From Adiantum capillus-veneris (taxonomy: Eukaryota > Streptophyta > Polypodiopsida > Polypodiales > Pteridaceae), in the NCBI GenBank assembly GCA_014529385.2, contig CM043944.1, positions 52,449,268 to 52,513,267 of the forward strand: a stretch of DNA of 64,000 bases. The letters run 5' to 3'. A program made the position numbers and the translations under genes. Positions 48,901 through 59,174 of this stretch are shown in pieces. The stretch's first letter is position 1. The number at the start of each line of letters is the position of its first letter. A model generated the notes under the pieces. That model was given only the letters and a program-made list of their open reading frames with translations. It did not search any database and was not told the origin of the DNA.

Positions 48901-49500
48901 TTCCCAGAAACCCGCAAGAGGCCACCAAATGGGAAATCGGCGAAACAGCAACCAAATGCTACCAAAATTTATGGGTAGGAGCATATCGACATGCTCGACA
49001 AGTCCATATGACCCGCATGACCAAAAAGTGACCCGAAGCGCCACTAAACCTCAGAAACGGCATCAGACAGACAAAGCGTCAAAATGCACTTGCGGCCAAA
49101 CGGCAAGTCCGTTTCCCACCAAACTTCACGAGCGGCTTTCCTAGACCATCAACAACCAAGTCCTATGGTGGTGGACCACCACAAATCATCAAAGGTATGT
49201 AAACGCAGCCACGGGTGCTTCTAGAGCGACAAATTGCCAAATGAAGCTCCGATAAAGGCGAAGTCGACAAAAACCATACGGCAAGGATCCCCGAGGGATT
49301 GGGAAGCTATGGAGACCAACATCGAGGAATTTCATCGCCAAAAAGCACTCCAAAAGTCAGAAAACGGCTCGGAGGCTCTAAAGTCCACACAGGGAGTTAT
49401 ACTCTATCCATTTGACTTTTTTGTTGAAATTAGGCTCAAAAGGGACTTAGGGGGGCAAAGGGCAAGCATTGGGAGCACTAACAAAGGAAAAATCACCAGG
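48901..49500. other. element A spacer before 3' palindrome block
   Basis: No supported gene. An ORF at 49,234-49,578 runs through the first palindrome and is probably chance. Confidence 0.4.
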
Positions 49501-50379
49501 AGACATCCTACGCGTAGGATGTCTCAAGGGCATTTTTTGGCACAAAACCCAACAATTCTTGTCATGCACATGTTCTGAATGACATTTACAAGCCATACCC
49601 CAAGTTTCATCACATTTGGATGAGATTGGACCTCATATGCATGGAAAAACGCAAAGTTAGGGCATAAAGGCACTAATGGGCCTTTGACCTACCAAATCTT
49701 GTCCAAATCTCATGAAACTTGCACAACACATTCACATACACGTCAGCTAACTTTCTGTGTGGTCTGGGAGTTAAAATGAGGAAATAGACATCCTACGCGT
49801 AGGATGTCTTATGGACCATCTGGGCATGAAGGAGAAGTTTTGTCATTTCAGAATTGATAACCTCATCAACAAGAGCCCATATGTCAAGCTTCAAGCCCTT
49901 CTAATCACTTTTGACCCCCAACACCTTCAAGATACACTTTTTTGAGCCCAAAAACACCTCACAGAGCCCTACAGGCATCAATTATTATCCAAATGCAAAT
50001 CCAAGAACATGGCTATGTTCCATAGGTCAAGGACAACCCACAGATCAAGTTTCATGCAATTCTGATGAAAAAGACATCCCACGCGTAGGATGTCTTAAGC
50101 TTAGATTTAGACTTCTGTGCAAGAAATGACATCATAGGAGCTAATACCATGATGCATTGAGCCCATATACCAAGTTTTAACCCATTTGGACATCAATTGC
50201 TTCCCATGATGGACAATCTACCAAAATTGTGACCTAAAGCCTAAATCAGCCCAAAAATCCACTTTTTGACATCCAAATTCAAATCCAAGCTTATAACCAT
50301 GTTCCATGAGCCTTACACTATCTACATGTCAAGTATGAACCATTTCTGAAGAAAAAGACATCCTACGTGTAGGATGTCT
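49501..50379. repeat. 3' palindrome block, four copies at about 285-bp period
   Basis: The same 24-bp palindrome as in the leader, at 49,501-49,524, 49,786-49,809, 50,072-50,095 (CCC variant) and 50,356-50,379 (one change in the centre, CGTG). Spacing is 285, 286 and 284 bp. Sequence between copies is a much-diverged tandem repeat (shared GCCCATAT-CAAG, AAATCCAAG, CATGTTCCAT, TTCTGA-GAAAAAGACATCC). Confidence 0.97.
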
Positions 50380-50544
50380 AGATGGATTTTTTTGGTCAAA
50401 TTTGCACTGTGAGCACATGCACAGCTTCACAAGTTCCTTTTAGGCTATAATTTCAATTCTCAAGTCATTTGGATAAGTAAAACTCAGTTTAGTAGCTGAT
50501 ATGGAAAAAACGCTAACTTCGGATTGCTGAGTGCAACAGGGTCT

Positions 50545-53500
50545 ATGGCAGCCTCGAAGTCACCGACAAAGAAGAAGAGAATGACAATCAAAGACTATCT
50601 GGACGAGGTGGAACCATTTGTCATTCCAGAGGGAACAATAAAGCCCACAAGCACCTGGATACAGGAAGATCTACTAGAGTCAAACGACCTAAAGATCTAC
50701 CAAGGTGTGTTCAAGGACAATGACGGAAATGTAATAGAGCTTCCAATGCTGCCAAGGGAGCTCAATGAATTTGTCCGAAGAAAAATGGCCGGCTACTTGG
50801 AGAAAATTGACCTCCATAACTATTTCGAAGCAATCCCAGCAGGGGTGGACGTCAAAAGGGTATGGGAGTTTGTGACCAGCATTAAAGAAGATGGAGTGGC
50901 CAAGGTGACTCATTTGCACGGCAGACCCAACACAGAGATCATTATCATGGAAAGGGTTGTCGCCTATGCACTAGATCTCTCCAATCAGGGAGACAGCGTG
51001 ACAAAAAGAAGGGATGAAGTAAAGGTGTACAAAGAGAAAAAGGCTAATTACACTTTTGAAGACATCGCCAACCCAAAGGTGGCGATCATGATCCAATTGT
51101 ACAACCAATACTTCCACATGTGCACGAAGAGGCCGCAGAAGTACAGGATGCCGCCAGGTGCAATTGCCACAACATTTACTTGGGCAATGACGAAGGTCAC
51201 CCCAAAGATAATCAATTATGCGGCATACATACATGATAGCCTGGTGAAGATAGGAAACAAAAAGCCAACCTACATAGTGCCAGGAGAGATGATAACCAAG
51301 GTAGTTTATGCAGCACTGCACGCCAAGGGAAGGTGGCCTGACCCCCCATCTCAGAATGACTGGCTCAGGGTGAAGGAAGACAAAGAAGACGAGCCACAAA
51401 GAGCACCAAGGGTGGCTACAAGGTTGAAGAGACGACTAGAGCCAGTGGAAGAGGAGCAACCTGAGCAGAAGAAAGGCAAAAAAGAATCTTCTCAAGTGCC
51501 GGTCAAAGAGACTCGATCACAAAAAGCGGCTAGACTCGAGAGGCTGATGGAGAGTTTCCGAGCAGAAAGAGCCCTCAAGGGTGATTTAAACAAATTATGG
51601 AAGCCATCCCTCGAGTCTATGTCCGGATCCTCAAGAAGAGTGCAGAGGGACCGCTTTGAAGACTACATCAAAAATTTCGAGATTCTTGATGCCGCAGCGG
51701 AAAACATTCCCCGCATCCCTTTCACCGAGGAAGAAGTGGAGCAGATACGGCAGACGTTGCTAGATGAACAAGAAAACCAGGAAATGGAAATAAAGACGAA
51801 AGCAGATAGAGATATAAAGGGCAAACCTACAGCTTTACCAAATAGCCCTAAACCTAGCCCACAGCCATCACCATCACCATCACCACTCCACTAGAAGATA
51901 AGGAGGCTGGAGACAATCAAGAAGAACACCGGGCTGAAGAGCAAGAGCAAAAGCCAGAAACTGAGCCCAAGGAAGAGGCCAAGCCTGCATCTGAGCAAAA
52001 AGAACTTGAAGAAGCATATTATGCATTTCTGGACCTGCTAGCTGCAGGCTATACAAGGGAAGAAGCCGCCATAGTTGCATTTGACTTGGTGAGGACAGGG
52101 CATGAAGAACAGATGCCAGGCATCCGGCTAATTGAGCTAAAGGAGATTGCTACCGACACGGTAGACCTGCACCCGCCCTCGAATGATTGGGATATGATGA
52201 TGACAATGCTAGACGGAATAAGGGCACAATCTGTGGCATCAGACGAAGAATTGATAACTCTAAAGGCCACTGAAGTAAAGACCAAGATGGAAAGAGATCT
52301 ACTGCAGGCAAAAATCCAAGGACACAAAGAAAGAGAAGCTGACCTCCAGGCCAGCCTGGCCACTGCTCTACAAAACTGCCAAGCAAAGGAAGAAGCAAAT
52401 GAGGCAGCGGCAAAGAGATTGCAAGCAGCTGAAGAAGAGTGCCTGCAACTCAGCAAGTCATTGCGAGATGCAGAAAAAGAAAGAGATGATATGACACTCC
52501 AGCTAGCAGAAGAAACTAAAGAAGTAGAGGCCTTGAGGAATGCTAAGGAGAAGGCGGAAATAGAACAAGAATAAAGCCTGGATGAAGTCCTTGAGCTCAA
52601 GGACCAATTAAAAGTCAAAGATCAAACCATCCAAAGGCTGAGAGCATCACCTGCGAGAGTTAGAGCTACAAGCTCAACTCAAGTTATTTTGGAGAGTCAA
52701 ATGTATGAAGAGCAGATGCAAGAACTCCAAAGGGAGTTGACTCTTGAGAAGAAGCAGAGGGTGATCATGGCTGAAGGTTCTATCGCAATGTAAACCAAAC
52801 TGGAGGACAGCCAAAAGGCCCTACAAGAAGAGTTGGAGAGCATAAAGATAAAGCTCGAGGAGGCTGAAAAAGTAAATGCTGAACTCAATGACCTCCTCAT
52901 GACTATGGGCGAACAAGCCGAAGTGGAAAAGCAGACGATCCTCAAGCAAATTGAGGAGTTGAAAGGCCGGCAACAAGCAGAAGTAGAGAGCTCAGGGCCA
53001 GCTGCCAATGAGGGCATTGACCTCAACAATGTGGCAGATCCTGTGGACACACCCATGCCAGAGGAAAGCATAGCAGGCTCCTCTCAAGAGCCCCAGGATC
53101 TAACACAGGAAGAGGAGGAAAATTTGCGAAAAGCAATAGAGGCAGAGCTCAGAGAAAGCACCAAAGAGGCCTTGGAATGGGAACAGAGGGTTTTCAAATC
53201 AATGACAATTCAGAAAATCGACGCAAGCGATCTCAGGCGTGAATGGCTACAACACTCTCTCCCATATCCATTGCTTAAATATGAAGCGGCAACAATAAAC
53301 CAACGGATCAGAGAAGAGCCAACAGTCCCTCTCTACAACGCAGACACCTCGAGGCCAGAAGGAGTAAGGCTGATAGTGGATTCTCAGCCCAAGTGGAGGA
53401 AGGCTTGGCTTACCAAGTACCCACAGTACCTAATACACTTGGTAGAGGCACCTAAACACATCAGAGACAACCTCAGCTTCTGCCCTCTACCAAGGGTTAG

Positions 53501-53978
53501 GACGTGAAAAGCACACGAACTCTTACAGAGAAGCCAACCCACTTGGCTGAACTACCCAAAGCTGCCAGGCGTGAAGGCAGGTGAGAGAATAAGAGTACAA
53601 TACATGGTGAAAACCCTAACGGGCGCCATAAAGTTGTTCACTGGCTCACCTGACCTTACATGCATCATGATGAGAAAGATCTGCAGAACCATCCTAACAG
53701 TGTTTGAAACCTTCAAGCCAGGACAGGTGACAGACAGCATATTTTTCTTCCAGGACACATACAGATGTGCTTATGATATGTCAGGTCAGCCTTCCAAGGA
53801 GGTGATACATGCATTATACCAAAGAATCATGTTCCTCCCATCTTATCACCTCCAAGCGTTTGAAGAAGCTTTCTACACGGGATTCTTTACCATGCATACA
53901 GACATCTTTGGACCAACAATGCTAAATCTACATGCACGGTACGAATCACTGCTAAAGATGCGGGAGACCATAAGGTGA
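50545..53978 (+). pseudogene. element A extra 3' ORF with coiled coil, function unknown
   Basis: About 1,145 codons between the 3' palindrome block and the PPT. The ATG at 50,545 gives MAASKSPTKKKRMTIKDYLD. An N-terminal globular part of about 290 residues (to 51,410; LPRELNEFVRRKMAGYL, PGEMITKVVYAALHAKGRWP) is followed by a basic/acidic linker and a Pro/Ser tract made of CCATCA repeats at 51,863-51,885, where the frame moves by -1. A long Glu/Lys/Leu-rich coiled coil spans about 52,240-52,990. The C-terminal part (53,200-53,978; PLLKYEAATINQRI, MRKICRTILTVFETFKPGQV) looks globular. Stops at 52,572, 52,791 and 53,505. The N-terminal part may resemble plant transposon-associated protein domains, but I cannot confirm that. 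Confidence 0.75.
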
Positions 53979-54013
53979 AGCAAAAGATCAAGGCCATGTC
54001 GGGGACAACATGA

Positions 54014-54029
54014 ACAAGGAGGGGGGGGA
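54014..54029 (+). promoter_or_regulatory. element A polypurine tract
   Basis: CAAGGAGGGGGGGGA directly before the TG of the 3' LTR at 54,030. Confidence 0.9.
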
Positions 54030-54961
54030 TGTAGAAGCTGGACACACCCCATGGCATCTAACTACTCGGTGGATTATTATTTTTTTGTAATTAGTCATTC
54101 ATTGAGGAAAACCCGGTTTTTCACCTTGTAAATATTGGGACTTACAGAAGTTTCCAGATTGTATCCCAGTTTTGATAGTTAGATGGAGTAGATGGATGAT
54201 TTTGAAACTTTAGGGTTTGAGAAGTTGTAAGGTATATATATCACTTGTTGACCTTAATGAAAAACCTTTTGTCATTTTAAACAAGTTTAAGTTTGTGAGT
54301 GAGCGTACTGTGTACGTGAGAAAGAGTGTGAGCTTTGTCTTGACGCTATGTGTGCTACGGTGGTCGGAATCGAGTGCGGAGAAGTGCAACGTGTTGCCCC
54401 CGACTAGAGCTACGAGCTGATACCAACATTGCACGCGTACGGCCCGGCTTTGGGAGCTCCTTCTACGAGCTTCATCGGTTGTTTGGGTGAGCATACGTTG
54501 TCCGATTTCGCATTGCAGCATATCCACGCGTTCACAATGAGTAGAACTACACATTAGGCACTTCATATTTTGGAAACGAAGACCTGTAGATTTCGGCCAG
54601 ACATCCTACATATTTCTGCACCGGGTTTTTTGGGTCGTGATTTTGGTGCACAGACCTTAGGGAGAGTGGCCTATAGGTATTAGTAGGGTCTCCTTCAAGT
54701 TCTATGGTGTTTCGGAAGTGTTTGATAGGTATTCGGCTCTAGCAAGCGTTGTAGGAAGCATCCTCTTTTGTTCTCTTGAAGACTGTGACTTAGACAAGTG
54801 GTAGGAGCCTCTGTAGGAATTAGTTAAGAGTCGGTCGAGTGTAGGTTGACACCTTATGCTTGCTTCCACTCACCTGCGGGTCGAGCTTCATCCTTAGCTC
54901 ACATTACTTGTTAGGTGAGTTCTCACTGTGCTGATGTCCGTCGCGGCGTACCCGTCCAACA
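54030..54961 (+). repeat. element A 3' LTR
   Basis: 932 bp, TGTAGAAG to CCGTCCAACA, the same length as the 5' LTR. A palindrome half-site, AGACATCCTAC, occurs at 54,599-54,609; the 5' LTR has AAACATCCTAT there. Confidence 0.95.
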
Positions 54962-54989
54962 TAGGGGATGAGAGAGAAACACACACACA

Positions 54990-55700
54990 TTCTAGCAAGC
55001 TTCCTTTACACAAAGGGAATAGGGGACACATGTCAGCTCCCTAGGCCGGTTGCCCCCAAGGTGCATTCAAATCCTATTGGATGGCCATAGAGGTGAACCA
55101 ATCAGAATTACGCTAGAATAAATTTAGTTTAATTCATTTAAAAATACTTGATAAAAGAACCAATAGAAATTAAGCTCTCTAGAGGACTATTGGACAGTCT
55201 CCCAAGGGGTCCAATAAGCATTCAGGAGCCCAATGGGCTGGCTGATTCCTATTGGCCAGAAGACTAAGGGGTCCAATGAGAGTTTAATTGCATTAATTAA
55301 ATACCTAAAGCCCTCACAAAAGGGGAAAGAGGGACACATGTCACAAGGCTATCACTTATGCTTCTTAATTATCATTGGCTAGGCTTTGCAGGGTTCAATG
55401 GGATGCCATCATGAGTAAAAATCAAGAGGGGTTCACCGAGAGAGAGAGGGGGCTGATTTTGGAAAGGCATTATCACGCACACACTCACACAATCTCATGT
55501 GTGGAGTAAAGAAGACTATCTCCTTCTCAAGCTTTAATGGAAATCTCATCATCTACTCCAAGCTGGTGAGAAGGGAGGCCTACACCAACAACTCTTGGCT
55601 TTATGATGCAAATCCAACCAAGAACCAAGCTCCAATGCATGCTCATCTGCTCTACCATACTAATTACTAAACTATGCTAAGCTATTATGAGTAATTATGT
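54990..55700 (+). repeat. LTR-like repeat family X, copy 3
   Basis: Non-coding. The stretch around 55,560-55,700 matches the reverse complement of 3240-3340 (GCCTAC-CAACA, CTCTTGGCT, GCAAATCCAACCAAG, CTATGCTA). Earlier text has related phrases (GGGACACATGTCA, CCTATTGG). Confidence 0.5.
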
Positions 55701-56178
55701 AAGGAGACGTACATCCAAATGCCCCATTCATACTCACCTCCATTAATCATATCTTGTTATTCATATCACCTGCAGTTCGATATGCTCTCCATTGTGATAT
55801 TCGATCGACAAATGGCCTTTAATCTGCAGTTTTGATCCTTAGAAGTTGGCTCAAAATCCATCATGTGTCAAACCTTTTCATATTTGCCCTATTAGGAGCC
55901 CTTGCTTTGAAGTTTCAGCATTTTCTTTGAAAAGTCAATTTCAACTTTCCTAGCTTAATTTATTAATTTTTATTGATTTGTTTTTTTTAGCTTTTTAGTG
56001 CTAAAACTAAAGAAAAATTACCCATAATTTTTATTAATTGACATATTCTTAACCTGGCATTTAGATGGTGTCAATATGGCTCATGATTATGCTTGCTACG
56101 AGTCAGAAAGCTCTGAAAAATTGTTAAAGAAAAAGAAAAGAAAGAAATTAATATATACAAAATGAGTATCTTGCTGTG
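55701..56178. other. AT-rich non-coding
   Basis: Possibly the sequence once 3' of element B (its LTR), but no second copy is present to show this. Confidence 0.3.
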
Positions 56179-56221
56179 TTTTTCCCCCTTCATATAGTGA
56201 GTCGTCCCAGACGAACATGTG

Positions 56222-56849
56222 TCAAAGTGCATGGGTACGAAGTAAGTGTTTATACATAGCTGTATATTGTGGCTCTATGATGCGAATTAAAGATATTGAT
56301 GGGGTAACAAAGTGTTGTGCAAGATATAGGTTCTGAACAATAAATTCAGGGGCTTTCAATGATGAGGTTAGGTTGAAGTTGCATGGTCCGAACAAAAGTA
56401 GTTGTAGAAAATGCACTCTTTCTTTGATAGTGGCACCTAGAAGTTGTGACACTGCATTGTCTTTTGATTGAGGGCTCTGTTTTGGACGCCATTAAAATTT
56501 CTTTGATGTTGATTTTTGGTTCGAGTCATTCAGTGAGCGAGTTGATTTCTGCTTCCATATCCAAATAACTGCTTTTGGTTGTCGATGGTTTGATTGGATA
56601 GATCGGGTATGCTTGACAAAAGCCTTGGGTGGTTAGTTGAGGGTTGGGTTGGGTTGATGTTGCATGGGTGGACTTGTAGTACCATTTCGTTTGGGTATCC
56701 ATAATTTCTTTGGATGGGTTTGCATAATGGACTTTTTACCCAGATTTTCCTAACCACCGTTTGAGAACATCGCTGGATTGGAGCAGGTTTTGGTTGGAGA
56801 GGTTCCCATATGTAGTCTGATTCTACAAATGGTGTGGCGAAAGATTTGT
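56222..56849 (-). pseudogene. element B pol C-terminal tail
   Basis: Pro/Gln-rich, with a Trp motif like the tail in element A (RKIWVKSPL). Near the end ATIKERVHFLQLLLFG resembles KKTIKQRAVELQLLLAK of A. The PPT-like tract follows. Confidence 0.5.
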
Positions 56850-57200
56850 CTTCTAGTATGAGTTGTAAGGTATTATCCTGCCAATTTGGTGTGGCTTGAT
56901 AAGTACGATCCACGACACTCCCAGAACAACCACTTTGTAAAGATCTGTATCCTTGACCACATGAAATTGATGAGGATAAAATGTTCCATCAATAGTTATT
57001 GGTAAATTTACATGTCCTAGGCTGTTCATTGTTCCTTTGTTTTCCACTTTGAACCCAATAGTATTTGGCGTTAGAGGTTCTTTTGTTAATCTCATAAAGA
57101 TGGAGTAGTTGACAACATTTTCTCTTGTCCCAGTGTCCACTAATGCACGCTCGGTGGTACCATTGTCAAGTTGTAACACAATTCGTAGATCTATGCCACC
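56850..57200 (-). pseudogene. element B retropepsin-like domain after integrase
   Basis: After a basic linker (KQKKRANPHRNNQENN) and a one-base shift near 57,300. The domain reads IDLRIVLQLDNGTTERALVD, with the triad D-T-G at 57,129-57,137 (LVDTGTRENVVNYSIF). It then has YPHQFHVVKDTDLYKVVVLG, ending with the closing VVLGVSW strand. A frameshift near 56,910 leads to PNWQDNTLQLILED. It aligns along its length with the domain at 46.65-47.03 kb of element A. Unlike A, the catalytic triad is intact. Confidence 0.78.
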
Positions 57201-57379
57201 TAACCATGTAGACTCTGTTTGTATGGATGCAATTGGAGGGGAATTGGTACAATTATTCTCTTGGTTATTTCTATGAGGGTTTGCCCGCTTCTTTTGCTTT
57301 AATATATGAACCTTGGCTTCTTGATGTGCCTGTTCCTAAATATTCTTTGTTGACCTGCTGCATGTATTGTTTGGAGTTC

Positions 57380-58245
57380 TTTTGGTGTCAGCGGAAGAAG
57401 ATATTTCTCTAACCTATAGCCACTCATCCAATTAGGCATCTCCTCACCTATCACTGTTGCAAGCTTGATGGCGCTACTTTGTGATATATCATGTATTACA
57501 AAAGGCTCCATCCCTCGCTTTTTGAGTTTTTTGGAGTGTTGTTTTAGGGTATACATCAAAACGTAATCCCCTTTTTGGAACTCCTTGCTAATCACATGTT
57601 GATCATGGAAAGATTTCATTTGTCTTTTTTGAGCATATATACTTGCTACCGCTCCGGTTTCATCTAATTGTTCAAGGATGTCTAGTCTCTTCGACAACTC
57701 ATGTCCCGTCTATCCTAATTGTGTTGCAACTCGTAATGTGCTAATTAAGAAATCCATGGGTAGAATTGCATTAATCCCGAACACGAGGTTAAAAGGAGTG
57801 GTTTCGATGGAAGTTGTAAAAGCTACCCTTGTAAACCCATAATGTGGAGTGTAGCTTTATATCCCAATCATTTTTTGAGTCACTCACTATTTTGGTGAGC
57901 ATTGTGCATAGGATTTTATTGGTACTCTCGGCTTGTCCATTAGCTTGTGGGTGATATGGTACGGATTTGCGATGGATCACCATGAATTTTTCAAGTAATC
58001 TTTCGGTGACGTTGTTAACAAAGTGTGTTCCTCTATTACTCACTATTTCAATAGGTAGATCGTATCTGGTCAAAAGATATTTCAGAAAGGAATGGAGCCG
58101 TAATCTGTGCATCATTTTTCTGTGTTGCCTTTGCTTCCACCCATTTGGTCAAATAATATGTTGTTACTATGATGTATTGTGCAGGCGTTCTGTATGCAAG
58201 AGGTTTGACGGGGCCAATAAAATCTGTAACATTTAATGGCCTAAA
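57380..58245 (-). pseudogene. element B integrase (partial)
   Basis: Starts within the core at TDFIGPVKPL (first catalytic Asp) near 58,230. It continues YYLTKWVEAKA, then LPIEIVSNRGTHFVNNV (second catalytic position Asn; relatives have Asp), SVPYHPQANGQAESTNK (Glu), and after frame disturbances near 57,790 the C-terminal part LEQLDETGAVASIYAQKRQ, FQKGDYVLMYTLKQH, KKRGMEPFVIHDISQSSAIK and GEEMPNWMSGYRL. It is collinear with element A. Both elements have lost the second Asp, but by different changes. Confidence 0.88.
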
Positions 58246-58259
58246 AACTTGTGTGTAGC

Positions 58260-59015
58260 GGAAATTAACATGAACATAGTGGGCATTTCATTAGAATAGA
58301 TTCCTAATGAGAATTACAAGAGTGCTTGGGTGGAGAGAGCAACAAAAAGCATAACACCTAGTTAGATAGCATCGACAATACTTTCAAAAGAGAGAGAAAT
58401 TAAGCTATTGACAACAGTTGAGGACCGGATTTGCATGGAGCCGGTCCCCCCTCCAAAAGGCTTTGTATTATGGTTTCTCCCATCAAGAGAGACATTGTAC
58501 AATACAATTCTTGTGTTCCTTCAAGACTAGCTAGTGCAATGAAGATGAAAGCTTCATGCACTAACCAAAACACTTAGCAAACACAACTTTAATTATCCCC
58601 GTTGTCAGACCCAAGACCTCACACACCTTCGAAGATGGTGAGAGCTAGCAGGGTATGAGAGTAGATTGAGAGGAAGAAGGAGTATCTTACGCGAAAGATG
58701 TAGAGAAGATAAAGCATATTCATTAGCCCTTTTCTTAGTGGGTAGAGGATCCCTATGTTACCCTACGACATCATTCCACAATGGATGACTAGTCCATTTG
58801 GCGCTTGAGAGCCTGAGGCTGCCGCAAGCATGTCTACACATTAGTCCTATCAGTCTTCCATAGTAGAGTGACAAGCTCTACTTGGTGTTTGGGAGACGTT
58901 GTCTCCGCAAACTTGATCTAAGCATGCATACTACTTCATTTTTGTGCACAATAAAGAAAAAGAGAGTCTTATAAGACAAAAAACTTTGTTCATTTTTAAC
59001 ATTTTGTACATTTGC
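58260..59015 (+). repeat. interspersed repeat family Y, copy 2
   Basis: 58,400-58,700 matches 2745-3180 in the same orientation, with a single unit where the other copy has two. It lies just beyond the 3' end of the minus-strand chromovirus, so it may be part of that element's 3' LTR, but no PPT or second LTR confirms this. Confidence 0.6.
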
Positions 59016-59172
59016 TTACTCTTGGGAAGCATTGTAAGCATTGACAAGGTTTACGTTATCCTTTAATTGTATGCCTTGCATCCATCTAGCATCTTCAAAA
59101 GGATATATCTTAAACTTAATAAGATATCGTCGGATAGTCTTACCACCTCTTAATACCTTGTCTTCATGTCGG
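59016..59172 (-). pseudogene. chromovirus 3 chromodomain
   Basis: One base out of frame with the end of the integrase (which reads on as FSDMKTRY and stops). The shifted frame gives VILRHEDKVLRGGKTIRRYL, then IKFKIYPFEDARWMQ, then LKDNVNLVNAYNASQE and a stop at 59,016. This follows the chromodomain pattern (IL.H......G....YL(I/V)K(F/W)K.YP...A.W). The usual second Trp of LVKWK is Phe. Confidence 0.7.
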
Positions 59173-59174
59173 AG

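Larger units (their letters stand above)
35023..54961 (+). mobile_element. element A: giant Ty3/gypsy retrotransposon (OTA/Tat-like), 19.9 kb
   Basis: Complete structure: two 932-bp LTRs, tRNA-Asp-type PBS, long leader, gag, PR-RT-RH-IN, a further protease-like domain, non-coding block, extra ORF, PPT. RT (YMDD) and the lack of a chromodomain, together with the PBS, place it outside the chromoviruses, in the Athila/Tat-type branch. Size and extra ORFs recall Ogre/Tat giants. It is decayed by about ten in-frame stops and several frameshifts. A 4-of-5 match TAGG(T/G) at 35,017 and 54,962 may be a worn target-site duplication. Confidence 0.92.
56179..58245 (-). mobile_element. element B: truncated relative of element A
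   Basis: Minus strand, from the integrase catalytic core to a PPT-like tract. Order: IN core, IN C-terminal domain, basic linker, retropepsin-like domain, tail. It lacks everything upstream of the integrase core. It is clearly diverged from element A (many substitutions), so it is a separate insertion of a related family. Confidence 0.85.

Noticed and set aside
49234-49578. 114-codon ORF after pol of element A
   Set aside because: Runs across a palindrome copy and has no domain; likely chance.
36506-50379. Palindromic repeats with spacers, CRISPR-like at first sight
   Set aside because: Spacing is 125-442 bp, spacers are themselves diverged repeats, there are no cas genes, and the setting is a plant retrotransposon.
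52049-52618. 189-codon Ser/Ala-rich minus-strand ORF
   Set aside because: Shadow of the Glu/Lys/Leu-rich coiled coil on the plus strand; Ser-rich composition is the complement of those codons.
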